A stretch of DNA of 64,000 bases from Symsagittifera roscoffensis. Its lineage: Eukaryota; Xenacoelomorpha; Acoela; Convolutidae. The position numbers and the translations under genes are program-made. Shown in pieces: positions 1 to 11,498 of the stretch. The first letter of the stretch is position 1; every line of letters begins with the position of its first letter. Location of the stretch: assembly GCF_963678635.1 (NCBI RefSeq), contig NC_087062.1:19829789-19893788 (forward strand). Reading direction: 5' to 3'. The notes beneath the pieces were generated by a model. It was not told the origin of the DNA and made no database searches. It saw only the letters and a program-made list of their open reading frames with translations.

Positions 1-920
1 TAAATAAAAAAAAATCTTCGACAGTAGTTTTATCATTAATAGTGTCGAGTACACAGGCAGCGTTTGCAACCTGTACTGCGAGGGAGAGTCTCTGCTTAAG
101 AAAACTACGTACCCTGGGTTCCTCGGTACACATGCACAAATTGTTTACAAAGCTTATTCAGAAGAATCTCAGTGCTAGGGCCCTGAACTTCAAAAGCTAT
201 TGGTTGAAAAATATATCCTTCATTAGAAATTTTCTATATTTGTCAGTTTTTTGATCTTCTGCTTCGGTCGCGGTCGTTTCGGGGGTTACATTTCGAGCCT
301 GCGCTCACTCTATTTGCAGTTAGGGAGTTAACTAGCGTTACAACCCACAGGAAATGCCTATCAACAGAGACAAGATAGAATATGCAGATCCATCTTCGGT
401 TACATCTTTTGCGCAAACTCATCTCTGTTTTTCACAAATTTTGGAACCTAGGCGGAGACGTATTGCAATTCTAAGCTCCTCACTCGACAATATCAATTTT
501 AGTTTTTCACACAGTATGGTATTAAAACATACTGATTCGAACTCAACTTGGTAAGTATTGAACTTTTTTTATTATTAACTATGTTCTAACTTCAAACTCA
601 TTTGTAAAATTTCTCTGTCAAAAACGGGCTTCAAAACTTTTTTTGGATTTCGTCTCCCGGAGCTACTTCACGTTTTGCTAATTCAACGCAAAGTTCTGAT
701 GCATCACCATTGTACACCAAAACAGAAATCCCACTTAAGGTAGCTTTCGGTCCTAATGCTGAGGCTAAAAAGCTGGTAAAGCTAGTAGGCGAGCGGAAGA
801 CACACCCAAGCCACCTTTGGCTGCCGGGAGAACTGCTTGGCTGCCATTCAGTCTTACATTTGTTACTTTATTGAGCTCATAGCTTCCGTTTGTTTACGAC
901 CACTTCTCTTGCGCTGAAAC
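1..920. repeat. Copy A of a 1.5 kb tandem duplication, non-element DNA
   Basis: Positions 1-920 match 1501-2420 with only about five differences seen by eye (for example at 45, 226, 379-381 and 912), so about 99.5% identical at a period of 1500 bp. The copy may start left of the window, because position 1 already lies inside the match. No protein family is recognised; the short ORFs at 42-254 and 354-554 have near-identical twins in copy B. What the DNA belonged to before duplication is unknown. Confidence 0.85.
351..551 (+). other. Possible exon inside tandem copy A (twin at 1851-2051)
   Basis: An open stretch beginning with ATG at 354 follows an acceptor-like CACAG and ends at a consensus donor-like G|GTAAGT at 551-557. 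The same arrangement is present at 1851-2051. The 66-residue product resembles nothing I know, and the tract before the acceptor is not pyrimidine-rich. This could be an internal exon of a host gene or chance. It is the only hint of host coding sequence in the window. Confidence 0.15.
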
Positions 921-1384
921 CCAGGGGTGCCCACCGATAGGGGTGATAGTGTCGTCGGACCCGTTTTCTTATATTCTGTCAGAGCCACATACAATGGGCT
1001 TGCTGCATCCAGCTCCTTCCCCTCCTGTCTCATCTCCACTTGCTCCAGTCCGTAAGGTGCCCGGTATCTTCTCGTGGCAAACATCAACTCATCTCCTTTT
1101 AGTGCAATGTGTCCTTCCTCCACGATCATCCTGCCATCGTCTCACACCGGCAACTTGTTCTCCAGACCTGCCCACTCAAGTGTTCTCAAGACTTCTCGCA
1201 CCTCGAATTTCGGGGGCATCGAGCCTCTCATTTTCTTGGCTTGAGTCGTCCATGAATTTATTTTTGTATCGCTAGTGTGAAAATAAACCGCTGCAGTGTA
1301 GCCGATGAACAGGGGATCCCAGCCATCGATGAACTCCCTCTGTTGTTCTTCGGCCGCTGCTCTCGCGAACAGGGACGGGACCAC
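921..1384 (-). repeat. 464 bp captured fragment of element 1 ORF2
   Basis: This stretch matches 7944-8407 inside element 1 in the same orientation, apparently without a mismatch; the translated frames on both strands are identical to their twins. It includes the stop codon at 8165 that breaks ORF2 of element 1, so it derives from the already damaged copy or a very close relative. It joins copy A directly at 920/921 and is absent after copy B, where unrelated sequence follows 2420. It looks like filler DNA copied during break repair or replication template switching, not a retrotransposition product, since it has neither LTR nor poly(A). Confidence 0.9.
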
Positions 1385-1500
1385 TGCTAATCCTTCAAAA
1401 CTGCTAATTCGGAAGGTTTGCTGCTAATAATTCGAAATTGCCAAATCTGCATTTTCGTCCAATCTGGTCGATTGTCACAGCTTTTGTTTCCCTGGCTCTA
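1385..1500. other. Unassigned 116 bp between captured fragment and copy B
   Basis: This AT-rich spacer holds three imperfect CTGCTAAT words near its left end. I see no gene. With 1-1384 it makes up the 1500 bp duplication unit, so it may itself be repeated left of the window. Confidence 0.5.
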
Positions 1501-2420
1501 TAAATAAAAAAAAATCTTCGACAGTAGTTTTATCATTAATAGTGCCGAGTACACAGGCAGCGTTTGCAACCTGTACTGCGAGGGAGAGTCTCTGCTTAAG
1601 AAAACTACGTACCCTGGGTTCCTCGGTACACATGCACAAATTGTTTACAAAGCTTATTCAGAAGAATCTCAGTGCTAGGGCCCTGAACTTCAAAAGCTAT
1701 TGGTTGAAAAATATATCCTTCATTAAAAATTTTCTATATTTGTCAGTTTTTTGATCTTCTGCTTCGGTCGCGGTCGTTTCGGGGGTTACATTTCGAGCCT
1801 GCGCTCACTCTATTTGCAGTTAGGGAGTTAACTAGCGTTACAACCCACAGGAAATGCCTATCAACAGAGACAAGATAGACCATGCAGATCCATCTTCGGT
1901 TACATCTTTTGCGCAAACTCATCTCTGTTTTTCACAAATTTTGGAACCTAGGCGGAGACGTATTGCAATTCTAAGCTCCTCACTCGACAATATCAATTTT
2001 AGTTTTTCACACAGTATGGTATTAAAACATACTGATTCGAACTCAACTTGGTAAGTATTGAACTTTTTTTATTATTAACTATGTTCTAACTTCAAACTCA
2101 TTTGTAAAATTTCTCTGTCAAAAACGGGCTTCAAAACTTTTTTTGGATTTCGTCTCCCGGAGCTACTTCACGTTTTGCTAATTCAACGCAAAGTTCTGAT
2201 GCATCACCATTGTACACCAAAACAGAAATCCCACTTAAGGTAGCTTTCGGTCCTAATGCTGAGGCTAAAAAGCTGGTAAAGCTAGTAGGCGAGCGGAAGA
2301 CACACCCAAGCCACCTTTGGCTGCCGGGAGAACTGCTTGGCTGCCATTCAGTCTTACATTTGTTACTTTATTGAGCTCATAGCTTCCGTTTGTTTACGAC
2401 CACTTCTCTTGGGCTGAAAC
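1501..2420. repeat. Copy B of the 1.5 kb tandem duplication
   Basis: Second copy of 1-920. Similarity stops sharply after 2420: copy A continues into the element 1 fragment, copy B into unique DNA. It carries the same short ORFs (1542-1754 and 1854-2054) with two or fewer residue changes each. It is the last copy on the right side of the duplication. Confidence 0.85.
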
Positions 2421-2713
2421 GAATTAGAAACCAGCGAATAAGCAACATTTTCTATATTGTAGGAAATCTCAATCATTTTATCTGAAAGAAATTCTGCCAA
2501 GGGAACACGCGAGTTCTCTGTATCCTCTTGAGCACTCGGACATTAGAAATGGCTGTATTATCTTAAATATCTGGCACTAAATCATCAATTGAAGCAGTAT
2601 TGACAGTTGACAGATTTCACTTTAACACAGTATAGACAATGAAACCATTGGATTTTCTTAGAGTCCCTAAGAAGTTATATTTACACAGTTGATATGACAC
2701 CAATTAGAACAAC
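2421..2713. other. Unassigned AT-rich flank left of element 1
   Basis: About 290 bp with no ORF or repeat that I recognise. It ends at the 3' LTR boundary of element 1 (2714), so its last few bases should include one copy of the target-site duplication of element 1; the partner copy is not visible because the other end of element 1 lies beyond the window. Confidence 0.5.
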
Positions 2714-3608
2714 TGTAACAGTCGCCTACTTCGGTGACATATGAGGCTTAAGAAAAATAGGCCCTATAACCATTGGCTCAAGAGTCAGGGACACTATCTC
2801 TTGTGTTTTTCTACCTCAAGAACGGTCGGAGCCAATTCGGTTCGCTTGCGACATGAGACTAGAACCCGTTACAGCTTAAAGGCTACTACCAAAATATCCC
2901 CCCACTCTAGAAAATAAGAACGTTCCCATACTTAGGTCTCGAAATACCCAAAATACACAAACGCCGTTAAAAAAAGTGTCGGAACAATCCGTTAAGTTAC
3001 TTTTTATTGGACAGTGGAACTTTGATCCATTTCAGATGTATCAACCTAAAACTCGCCTTATCTCAACATAACAATTATAAAACACACTCGAGAAAACTAA
3101 ATTTAGTACTCACATAGCAGCACGCTTGAGACACAGAGTAATTGAACTAACTAACGACTCCAGCATAAATATAATCAAATGTAACTCAAGAAGTTTTCTA
3201 ATGACGAGTCCCAATCAAGGGAAGTAAGTTTTAACTCAAGAATATAGTTTTGACTCTGGACCATTGGGAGACTTCACTTGTCCACCTTTCCGTTGAAGGT
3301 TCACACTGGTCCAGTTGATTTTAACTCCGCTCTCGTGTTCGTTTGGTCTCCTATATCAGATAGGACAGCTCTACTCTCGTTTTCTATGATGGAAATTGCG
3401 AATAGCGATTTCCCACTGTATATATTTGACGACTTTCCCGCAATTGTTAATTCGGTCGTTCTCATTTTTCATTTTATGTTTTCAGTTGTCGCGAGAAAAC
3501 TGAGCATGACAGGCTCCATTCGAAATTTTGAAAAATAAAACTTCACTCCAAAATCACGTATATTCGTGTCCCTCAAGGTCAAACTTCCAGATATGACCGA
3601 CTGGCACA
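2714..3608 (-). repeat. 3' LTR of element 1, family A
   Basis: 895 bp reading TGTGCCAG... to ...CTGTTACA on the minus strand, so it has canonical TG...CA ends. It matches 24545-25005 (partial 5' LTR) over its last 461 bp and matches the reverse complement of the element 3 LTR (48048-48934) over its whole length. The short ORF at 3278-3538 is inside the LTR and is not a gene. Confidence 0.92.
3003..3008 (-). promoter_or_regulatory. Candidate polyadenylation signal in the 3' LTR of element 1
   Basis: An AATAAA on the minus strand lies about 65-75 bp downstream of a conserved TTTATAAT box (around 3070-3078). The same pair is present in the element 3 LTR (48586-48594 and 48659-48664). In the partial 5' LTR of element 1 both are altered (around 24828-24835 and 24905). 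Function is inferred from position and conservation only. Confidence 0.3.
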
Positions 3609-4269
3609 TACTCCCCGGACTCAAGATCGATGTCCTCATCGCGTGCTGCCTCTGTCAGTGAATCCCCAGAAACCCGAGTGTCACTCAAGATACAGTGCCA
3701 GTGGTCATTTACAGAAGTTTGCAGCAGACTTAAGTTTATCTACACCCCAAAATTCATAACCATATAAAATTTTCACACTATCGCTAAACAGCAATCAAAA
3801 TCTGCACACACCTGCACCTGTGAATTCTCGCTTTTTAAGCTAGTAATTTAAAATTTCTTTTGTCCTGTTCAATCAGGAAATTGTCAGGCAGCATTTTGAT
3901 TTATAAAATAGATATAGCATATTAATAACAATATCTCGTTTGTTAAAGTCTCTTTTTGGTGAACCCAGATTTCATCCGAGTTCACCCTCGAGCCCCCTCC
4001 CTCTCAAGACTCAAGACTCTAGAATTCCCTTTTTGAGCCACCGGCTCACCTCGTGATCTTCGCCTTCGAGGTACCAGACCCAGATATATTTGACCCTGTG
4101 ATCTGCTTCAATAGTGCCTCTTCATCATCGGAGCTGATCACAATCTCCTCCCAAGCCTTCAGCTATTCATAGGATCGCATCCACTCCCTTTGCTCTTGCA
4201 ATCTCTTCGCTTGATTCGGTAAGCTCTTCACCTTCGACTCTCGGTTCAAACAGAAGGAATTGTGAAGAC
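3609..4269 (-). other. 3' untranslated region of element 1
   Basis: About 660 bp between the end of ORF2 and the 3' LTR with no supported ORF. The bases just before the LTR start (3609-3620, minus strand) contain a short purine run GGGGAG that could be the polypurine tract, but it is weaker than usual. Confidence 0.55.
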
Positions 4270-5934
4270 TCAGGCCAGGTCTTCCTCTAGTATCGACTCC
4301 CTCGCTCTGGTGTTGTTTCTGGATACTCTACCCACTCTTTTCCACCCCGTCGTGATCGCATTTCGATGGGTAAGCAGAGGTCTCTTGAAGGCCTCTGGTC
4401 CTATCTCGGCCTGGAACTGTCGATATTCCTTCAGATATTTCCTCATATGATCCTTCGTTACCATGTATAACCAGGACGTTAACGTCGCGCGAAACCAAGG
4501 AAAGAACCTTAAGCGGCTCCACACGTGTCTGACTTCCATTGGTATGGCGAACACGTTGCATGCGTTCTCGAACAACTCAAGTCTCCTGCTGTAATCTATC
4601 GCGTGAATCGACTCTACCGTTGGCGTCTTCGACTCCCGATACTTTGCTATATTTTCTTCAATCCATCGTAGGGCCAGCATCGTGCTCACCACCAAAATGG
4701 TCACCTTTTGCTGACGATCGGGCAGTCCCAACGACCTGATTTCCTCCACATCCCAGATCAGGCAGAGATTGGCGTGGTCCGGGTACCACACTGTTTGCGC
4801 CAGACAGTGGCATGGACAATCCCCATGTGTAAGGTCGATGCTCCTAAGATTGCGTTCTCCCGAGGCTTCTAGGAGAGGCTCAAGTTCCATCATTTTCTCG
4901 TGTATCGCGTCGATCTCTTCCAGGTTTGGAGCACCAACCATGGGTTTCCCGATCACGTTTTGTCTCTCGTGGTCACTTGTGTTTTCACCCTCCAAACCCA
5001 GAAGTTCTTCACCCCAGATTTCACTCAAGTCATCCCTCTGTTCTTTCGGCACTGTCCCTCGGATCTTCCTCAACAGCTTGTGTGAATGATGCGACATCCG
5101 AGCCAGTCTTACGCATTTGGGCACTGAGAAGGCTTTGTCTATCAATACCCTTTGGCTGGATACGTCCACCATCGCCATGTTTAATGGATAGTGGCTGCCA
5201 CATAGGTTGGCCATCACTGACCCCACTAAGGACTTCGCATTTAGAGGCAGACCATAGGCTTCGCTCATGGGAAATCCCATCTCCGCTTCGAGTCCAACCT
5301 TCCAACTCTTGATGTGTTTCTGGGTCACTTGCAACACTCCGGGCCATGACTCCACGCTCAACGCGGTCACCAAGTGGTGTTCTGACTCTAGCCTCTCTAG
5401 TGACTGGAGACTGCACATTCTCGAGAAGAACCCCAGAGCTGTTGCTAGGTTCACCGTGGTACTCGCATAACACTCAGCCACTATCTGTATCTCACTTTTC
5501 TCCCTTTCAGTAATGTCTTCAAACCAGGTGACTAGGTCTTCCTTCAGGAAAGACTGTATCCTGACGCATGATCGTCCATCGCAGGTGTGTTCGCCATTCC
5601 CACACGTCGAGTCAAGACAACTGCCCGGCTCCATCTTCTTTACCGACCCTGTTCCACTCGTCACCTCACTTGACTCCTTCACATGAGGCAAGACCAGTCT
5701 ATGTATTATATTCAAGGTCGCCAAATCTTCATCCTCGGTCGGCGCTAGTCTCACTCGCTCCGTGACTTCCTCGATCAGGCTCGCATGGGGATGTGGACAC
5801 CAGGAGGGCCTGAGCAATTTCCACACCACTCCCAGATTCGTGGTCAACATGCCGTTCCCGTTACCCATTTTTAGTTCTACTCTTTTACTTGAGCGCGGCA
5901 CACTTATTACTTCTGGTGTCTTCTCGAGAATCAA
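4270..5934 (-). pseudogene. Element 1 ORF2, C-terminal part (unknown domain with conserved cysteines)
   Basis: 554 open codons homologous to 44900-46740 of element 2. No family recognised. Two signatures are conserved between families A and B: a cysteine cluster C-X4-C-X6-C-X4-C (about 5564-5622) and a later PCHC motif followed by a Q-T-x-W-Y-P segment (about 4780-4835). The cysteine spacing could bind a metal or form disulfides; this is inference. The C-terminal 150 residues are basic and aromatic-rich. It is one reading frame away from the preceding fragment (6845-5952), so a frameshift lies near 5945. No signal peptide or clear membrane anchor, which argues against a classical envelope protein. 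Confidence 0.75.
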
Positions 5935-5951
5935 ACCTAGGCTAGGTCTCT

Positions 5952-6845
5952 CTATCTCTCTACAGTGTCTATCTCCACTATCTTCTCTGTCCAGAATTTC
6001 AGCAGCTCCGCCACCTCGTAGTTTCTGTGGGCGCCTCCGGCTTCCGAGTCCAAGAAAGAGTTGTATGCCATCCCCATCACTCCAGACACATACTGGTACT
6101 CTCCCTTTTTGTTGGGTTTCAAGTACTCTCCTGACGAGGCCAAGTTACGGTGTACGTCGTGTGTCTCCTCGAACTTCTTGTTGTAGAATCTCCGTATCTC
6201 ATCTAACTTCCTGTGGCTCTCTAGAGACTGCCTAGAACCATCCTCCTTTTCTATCCCAGTACTCTGGTACACGTTCAAGATGACTGCTGAGACTCTCCTT
6301 TCCACCGTCTTGCTTCCGATTGCTCTCTGGTGACATGCTAGGATGGATCTATCAGTCATCATCGACATTATCCACCTCAAGAAACAGGTAGCATATTTCC
6401 TCCTTGCCAGACTCAAGCCTGAGTTATCCCTAGCAAAGTGTTGCACCAGTACTCGATACAACTCTAGATTCTTGCCTCCCAATTTCAACTTATCGTACAA
6501 AGTCAGTGTCTCTAACTCTATTCCCACCAGGCTCCACGCGAACATCAGTTGTCCTGCGGTTCTAATGAAGGGATTCGCCATCAACGGCGATGCCGATGAG
6601 GATGTTCTCATCGCTTCTTCAAAATGATCCCTCAACAAGTTCTGCCAAGTTCTCTTCAGTTGGCTCCCCAATTCCAATTTGTTGATATCAGCCTTCTGCT
6701 GGGTAGCCCAGTTGCGTCGTTTGCGTGACACTCCACTGTCGAGCTTCTTTAGGCAGTCTTCCAATTCCTGCAATGTATTCAGGGCCACCCACCACGGTCG
6801 GGAGATGTTCCTCGTTTTATTCTTCTCAAGAGGATCGCTAGTCAC
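5952..6845 (-). pseudogene. Element 1 ORF2 fragment, helical unknown region
   Basis: 297 codons aligning with 43980-44850 of element 2. Predicted mostly helical from composition; function unknown. Conserved landmarks shared with element 2 include an I-D-E/D-E-I-R-R segment and a G-Y-V-S-G type turn (YQYVSGVMG here, YGYVSGIIG there). Same frame as the fragment at 7232-6885, from which it is separated by a stop at 6885. Followed by a frameshift into 5934-4270. Confidence 0.7.
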
Positions 6846-6884
6846 TTGCTTCCCAGTGGCCTGATGTTCATTTGAGACCCATTC

Positions 6885-7232
6885 TTAGCCGACGTCCACT
6901 TCCCATGTCTGCCCGCTCGTCGAACCTCGTTTCATTTTTGTCCTCTGAGGCTTGAAGTCTTCTTCCGTTGTTGAGCTGGTGGGGATCTCCATTTCTCTTT
7001 CTACGTCGAGCAATTTCCTTGGCTCGTAGCTACTCTTGTAGGCTGCTGTCTTCCATCGTGCCAGAACCATGGGGGCCGTCTCGCTCAAGTTTTTCTCCGA
7101 GACCGCATCCGCTGAAGGACTGCCCAATCCCTCCACGTCTCTCTTCCTCTTGCGAGACCTCACGTCTTTACTCGGGGGCGTTGTCGTTATCATCACTGAT
7201 TCGACTTCTTTGTCTCCATCCAACCCTTCCAA
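6885..7232 (-). pseudogene. Element 1 ORF2 fragment, basic linker
   Basis: 115 codons of low-complexity charged sequence with a nuclear-localisation-like run RSRKRKRD near residue 25; element 2 has a comparable KRKR at about 43636-43647. Ends at an in-frame stop (6885). Out of frame with the upstream fragment at 7558-7193, so a frameshift lies between about 7193 and 7232. Confidence 0.6.
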
Positions 7233-7558
7233 CTCTTGCCTCCCCTTGCTCGAGCCTTAGGGATATTAGTACTTTTAATTATATTACTAGTTTCGACCTT
7301 ATCCCCCCTTACACTTTCAATTATTTTATTGTCAGTTTTTTGTTTCAGAGTAGAGCTGTCTTTACATTTGTCTTCTTTGGTCTTCCGTGAGGCCTTCCTC
7401 AACTCGACCATCTTGCTCAGCAGTTCTCCCCTAGCTTTCTCCTCCAGACCTGTCCCCATCAGGACAGGCTCTCCGAATTTCACCACCGTGTCCCACAGCT
7501 CTTCCTTAAAATCATCCAATGCGATCTCATCATTCACTTTTCGAATAAAATCGCTCAA
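7193..7558 (-). pseudogene. Element 1 ORF2 fragment, charged linker
   Basis: Open stretch following an in-frame TGA (7568-7570) that separates it from 8152-7568. The first listed codon is TTG, so this is not a genuine start; it is continuation of the polyprotein after the stop. Aligns with about 43240-43480 of element 2 (a V-N-D/V-A-F... E-E-L/V-W-T/D-V-V segment). Function unknown. Confidence 0.6.
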
Positions 7559-7567
7559 GAATTCTCG

Positions 7568-8152
7568 TCAAGCGTCCTCATCCAGAGTGCCTAGGAACGC
7601 ATCCCTGTTTCCCTCGAAGGTGTTCTTCTCCCTTCTTTCTGCGCTCAGGAAAATCATTCCCATATTAGGATTCTCGCTCGTCAGTGGTAACTCTAGATTC
7701 TTGCGGGGAGATGAGGTCAGAGGTGGCGTGGCAGTGTCTGCCCAGTTTTCTCCGCTCAGATCCTTCAACAGTTCTTGAGTGGTGAACTCCTCCTCTGATG
7801 GTTTTGGTTCCAGTGTGTTTCCCACTTCCATATCCTCTTCTGCCTCGCTGAGAGTCTCGTCCATGCTTTCCTCTCCTGATTCTACTCCTCTTCTCTCAAG
7901 AATCCTCCTGAATCGATCTTCTACAGGGCCGCTCCTTTTATCCCCAGGGGTGCCCACCGATAGGGGTGATAGTGTCGTCGGACCCGTTTTCTTATATTCT
8001 GTCAGAGCCACATACAATGGGCTTGCTGCATCCAGCTCCTTCCCCTCCTGTCTCATCTCCACTTGCTCCAGTCCGTAAGGTGCCCGGTATCTTCTCGTGG
8101 CAAACATCAACTCATCTCCTTTTAGTGCAATGTGTCCTTCCTCCACGATCAT
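7568..8152 (-). pseudogene. Element 1 ORF2 fragment, acidic region
   Basis: 194 codons, in the same frame as the preceding fragment (9619-8165) but separated from it by an in-frame TGA at 8165-8167. It begins with a conserved segment (R-x-F/Y-x-A-P-x-G-x-E) shared with 42695-42730 of element 2, then becomes acidic and low-complexity. Its first part (8152-7944) is part of the 464 bp piece copied to 921-1384. Confidence 0.65.
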
Positions 8153-8164
8153 CCTGCCATCGTC

Positions 8165-9619
8165 TCACACCGGCAACTTGTTCTCCAGACCTGCCCACTC
8201 AAGTGTTCTCAAGACTTCTCGCACCTCGAATTTCGGGGGCATCGAGCCTCTCATTTTCTTGGCTTGAGTCGTCCATGAATTTATTTTTGTATCGCTAGTG
8301 TGAAAATAAACCGCTGCAGTGTAGCCGATGAACAGGGGATCCCAGCCATCGATGAACTCCCTCTGTTGTTCTTCGGCCGCTGCTCTCGCGAACAGGGACG
8401 GGACCACCAAGGAGCCGTTCATCCCCAAGGTAATTCTTCTCACTGTTCGAAACTCTGGAATGCTTGTTGGTAGGACGTCCTTCACCAATATAGCCTCTAG
8501 CTCCATCTTCAACAACTCAAAGCTTTTCTTCCATGCGGGAATTCTCGAGACCTTTTGTCCACTGGTCGTCAGGGGAATTACGTTCCAGAACTTGGGGTAG
8601 GTTTCGAGGGGGCCTTCGCGTTTACCTCCCATCCTACACTGCAGTCGTCCTCGGAAACTGTATATCATCAACTCCGGATCCTTCACTTTTCCGAAGAGCA
8701 CCGTGTTGCTCATTTGTGCCATCAGCACCTCTTGTTGACACCAATGGAGTGTCGTCCCATCCAGTATACTTATGAGGCTCAAGTGGGTCACTGAGTAGCG
8801 ATAAGCTGTCACGAGAGGGTCTGGAAACGCGTACGTCACGGCCGGTCTATAAATGCAGGTTACGACCTCCTCTAGCCCCCGGATTATCCCCATGGGGTCC
8901 GATCTCACGGCCAGGCACAGGTCTGTCAACAGAGGGATGCCCCCATTCACTTTCCTCCATTCATCTCGCGTCTTTGGGCTCTTTTCTTCACCAGTCAGGT
9001 GTCGGTTCTGCATCAGGAGGTACTGCACTAGCAGCGTCTTTAGCCCGGCAGCACACTTGTACGAATAGGTGTCAATACTCGAGTGTGTTCTTCCCATCGA
9101 CAGGGGCTCCCCGCATTTCATTAGCCGATGAAATGACATCAGTTCCCCATGGGTTAGAAGCACCAATGCCAAATATCCGTCAATCCGGAGTGTGTCCACG
9201 CCCCGACTGAACATGTACGCTGGGCCCATGTTGAATAGGTACCTCGGGTAAACCAGGTACAGTGCCAACAACAGACTGATGGGCATGTTCAGGATTTCCT
9301 GTATAAAGGCTCCAAAGATAGTCTCTTTTGCGCTGAACACTCCAGCCATGAACTCCTTTCCCCAACAAGGATTCAAGAACTCAAGAATCTCGTGATCCCT
9401 CCTCGTCTTCAGCTCACCTCTTGCGTGCTCCCTCCAGAATCCTCCAATCGTGACCTCGTTGGCTGCTGTGACGAACCTGGCCACTGTCATTTCCCTCTTC
9501 TCGGCCACTTCCAGCTGCTCCTCAAGAAAATCCCAGATTTGCTTCACAAGAGGTGGGGCATTCTCTCTCGTCTTCTTCGTAGCTTCTCCGCAGCGTATCT
9601 TGGTGTCAGGAAGGGCCAT
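8165..9619 (-). pseudogene. Element 1 ORF2 fragment, central helical region
   Basis: 484 codons homologous to about 41220-42560 of element 2. Predominantly helical with one strongly hydrophobic stretch near residues 108-132 that could be a membrane-associated helix, although element 2 has a less hydrophobic counterpart, so a buried helix is equally likely. A conserved G-I/M-P-L-L-T-D-L block follows. No family recognised. The frame differs from 10458-9544, with both frames open across 9619-9544, where the frameshift must lie. Confidence 0.75.
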
Positions 9620-10458
9620 CTGCCTCTCTCTTGTGTCAGTCGATACACCATCGACTCCAGTTGCTTCTCCGCTGCGGCCACGTTCTTCCTTTCATTGCTC
9701 GGCCCTCTAGACCTACTGGTGGAGCTTGTGATAGTTAACTCCATGCTTCGAAACCACAGGCTGGCCGTCAGGTGAGTCACTATTGGATGATCATTCCCTA
9801 TAGCCGGACTGAGCTTGAGTTGCCTGGCGAAGTTTGATATCTCCAGCATGAGGACCTCGTCCAATACAATGAGGATGTCTGCCAACTCGTAGAAGCCCCT
9901 CAATGCGTGGGACACATCCGCCCACGCCGCCGCCAGTTCTGACTTGCGAAGTCTCAAGTTCGTTGGTTCCAATTCCCGATTGGGAGCTGTCATCAGAATA
10001 CGCCACCCATTCCCTTCCGCTATCAAGATCAAGACCGCATATACAAATTGCAGAGCGGGAGGTATGCTCGCGTACCCGGGGGACGTCGTGAACACTACTT
10101 TTGTCTTGGAGCCAAATCGTGAGGCAATGTTCTCTTGTACCTCGTTCATCGCTGCAAATAACGTCTGGATAGCTTCCCAGATTCTCTTCGGCGCTGGTTC
10201 ATCACCCTTGAGCTGCTCAAGAAACCCTGTCGCATGCAAGTGATCATTCATTCCCGCAAACAGCAGTAGCTCGGGCTCGCAAGGCATCTCCGATTTTATT
10301 GCTACCACCAAGGTTAACATCTGGTTTAGTTCCGCTCCCGGTAGTGAGTATATCAAAGTTTCCGGCCAAAATAACTTGGGAGACGTTCCCTCAAAATCCG
10401 ATCCCGCTACAATGACCACCCTTGCAGCGGCTGGATCTGCTCTGTCATAAACTGCCAA
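9544..10458 (-). pseudogene. Element 1 ORF2 fragment, second SGNH-like domain
   Basis: 304 codons carrying what looks like a degenerate second SGNH-hydrolase domain: a strand ending in AGSDFEG in the position of block I (GSD instead of GDS), a G-M-N-D-H-L-H block III near residue 69, then strand-like segments and an N-D-H near residue 226 in the place of block V. The same three segments are conserved in elements 2 and 3. The block I inversion makes serine catalysis doubtful; an inactive or RNA-binding role is possible. Frameshifted at both ends. Confidence 0.7.
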
Positions 10459-11498
10459 GGTCTTGGCCAGCTGGGTGTCCTGCAGTGTTTCCCGTATCTA
10501 GGATCGTCTGCCAATCTCGTACCTTCATAAGCGGCGTCCGGCAGTTCCATCTCCCGTGGGTCCAACAGTTTGTCCACCACCCTCAACTGTGCTTGAGTTG
10601 CTAACCTAATCCTGGCAATGCTGGTTCGATGCTTGGGAGGCTCCACCACGAATCCCGGACTCCCCAGCAACTTGAGAGGCCTACAGTTGGTGGGTCCCAT
10701 GACCGATTTCATGGGAGTCCCAGTCAGATCCGCTGTCTCCATTATTTTCGCTCTTGAGAAATGCGTCTCGTGAGCCTTCAGCCAGTCCACGCACTGGTGT
10801 CTACCCAAGTCTTCATGTGACACCCGCTCAAGACCCAAAGCTTCCGCCAACTCTTGCCTGCACTCCAGATCTTCCAAGTCCAGCTCTTTCACCTTCTCAA
10901 CATATCTCGACCTACTGGTCTCCGCTGGCCTCTCTAGTTTTTTGCTCTCCACCACCACCACCGATGATATTACCGAACCCTGAGGAGTTGATGACGTTGC
11001 CTCCTCGGCCTCCATGGGTGCTGCGCCTGGCAACCTGGTCCGGCTGTTCCTCGAGCTGTCTCTAGAATCGGCCGTCGCTCCCAGGCGACTGGAAAAAACT
11101 CTCGGGTTGAAGAAAGGTGAATTTGGGGGTGGTCCGAACGTGACCTGGGCCGTCTCTAGCAACTCCGCCTCCAACGCGCTTATGTGCCTTTGGAAGACAT
11201 CATGTAACCACTCTACTCCCCTGGGCCTGTCAAAGTGAATCCCGTCTGAGGATGCATCGTCGGGGAAAGCAGATCGCTCCATCTGCTCGGCTACGTCCAG
11301 TAGTCCAACGGGGAGGACGCTCCTTTGGTGTATCTGCCTGATTATTTCATTCAGGTTTCGCACCTTCGTGTTCATCTCCATCGCATGTTGATCCGCCTTC
11401 ATGTTATAAGGAATGGTGCACACCGTGAGAATGGCAGGATCCATTTGAATCAGCAATTCCTCAAGAATGCAGCTCATCTTGTCATGTAGCCTCGTCAC
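10407..11498 (-). pseudogene. Element 1 ORF2 fragment, SGNH block V and linker
   Basis: 363 codons. Near residue 88 is the D-G-I-H-F block V (Asp-x-x-His, codons at 11246-11235) that completes the SGNH domain begun in the previous fragment; element 2 keeps the same motif at 39497-39508, element 3 has lost it. A low-complexity linker follows, then a conserved helical segment with CVDWLKAH. Out of frame with both neighbours: a 1-nt deletion in a purine-rich run near 11505 and a second shift near 10450. Confidence 0.75.

Noticed and set aside
3278-3538. 86-codon ORF in the 3' LTR of element 1
   Set aside because: Lies wholly inside the LTR; the equivalent positions in the element 3 LTR do not keep the frame as a gene would.
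4539-5765. Plus-strand ORFs opposite ORF2 of element 1 (for example 4769-5089, 5762-6235)
   Set aside because: They are shadows of the minus-strand coding sequence, with no homologue in the equivalent region of element 2.
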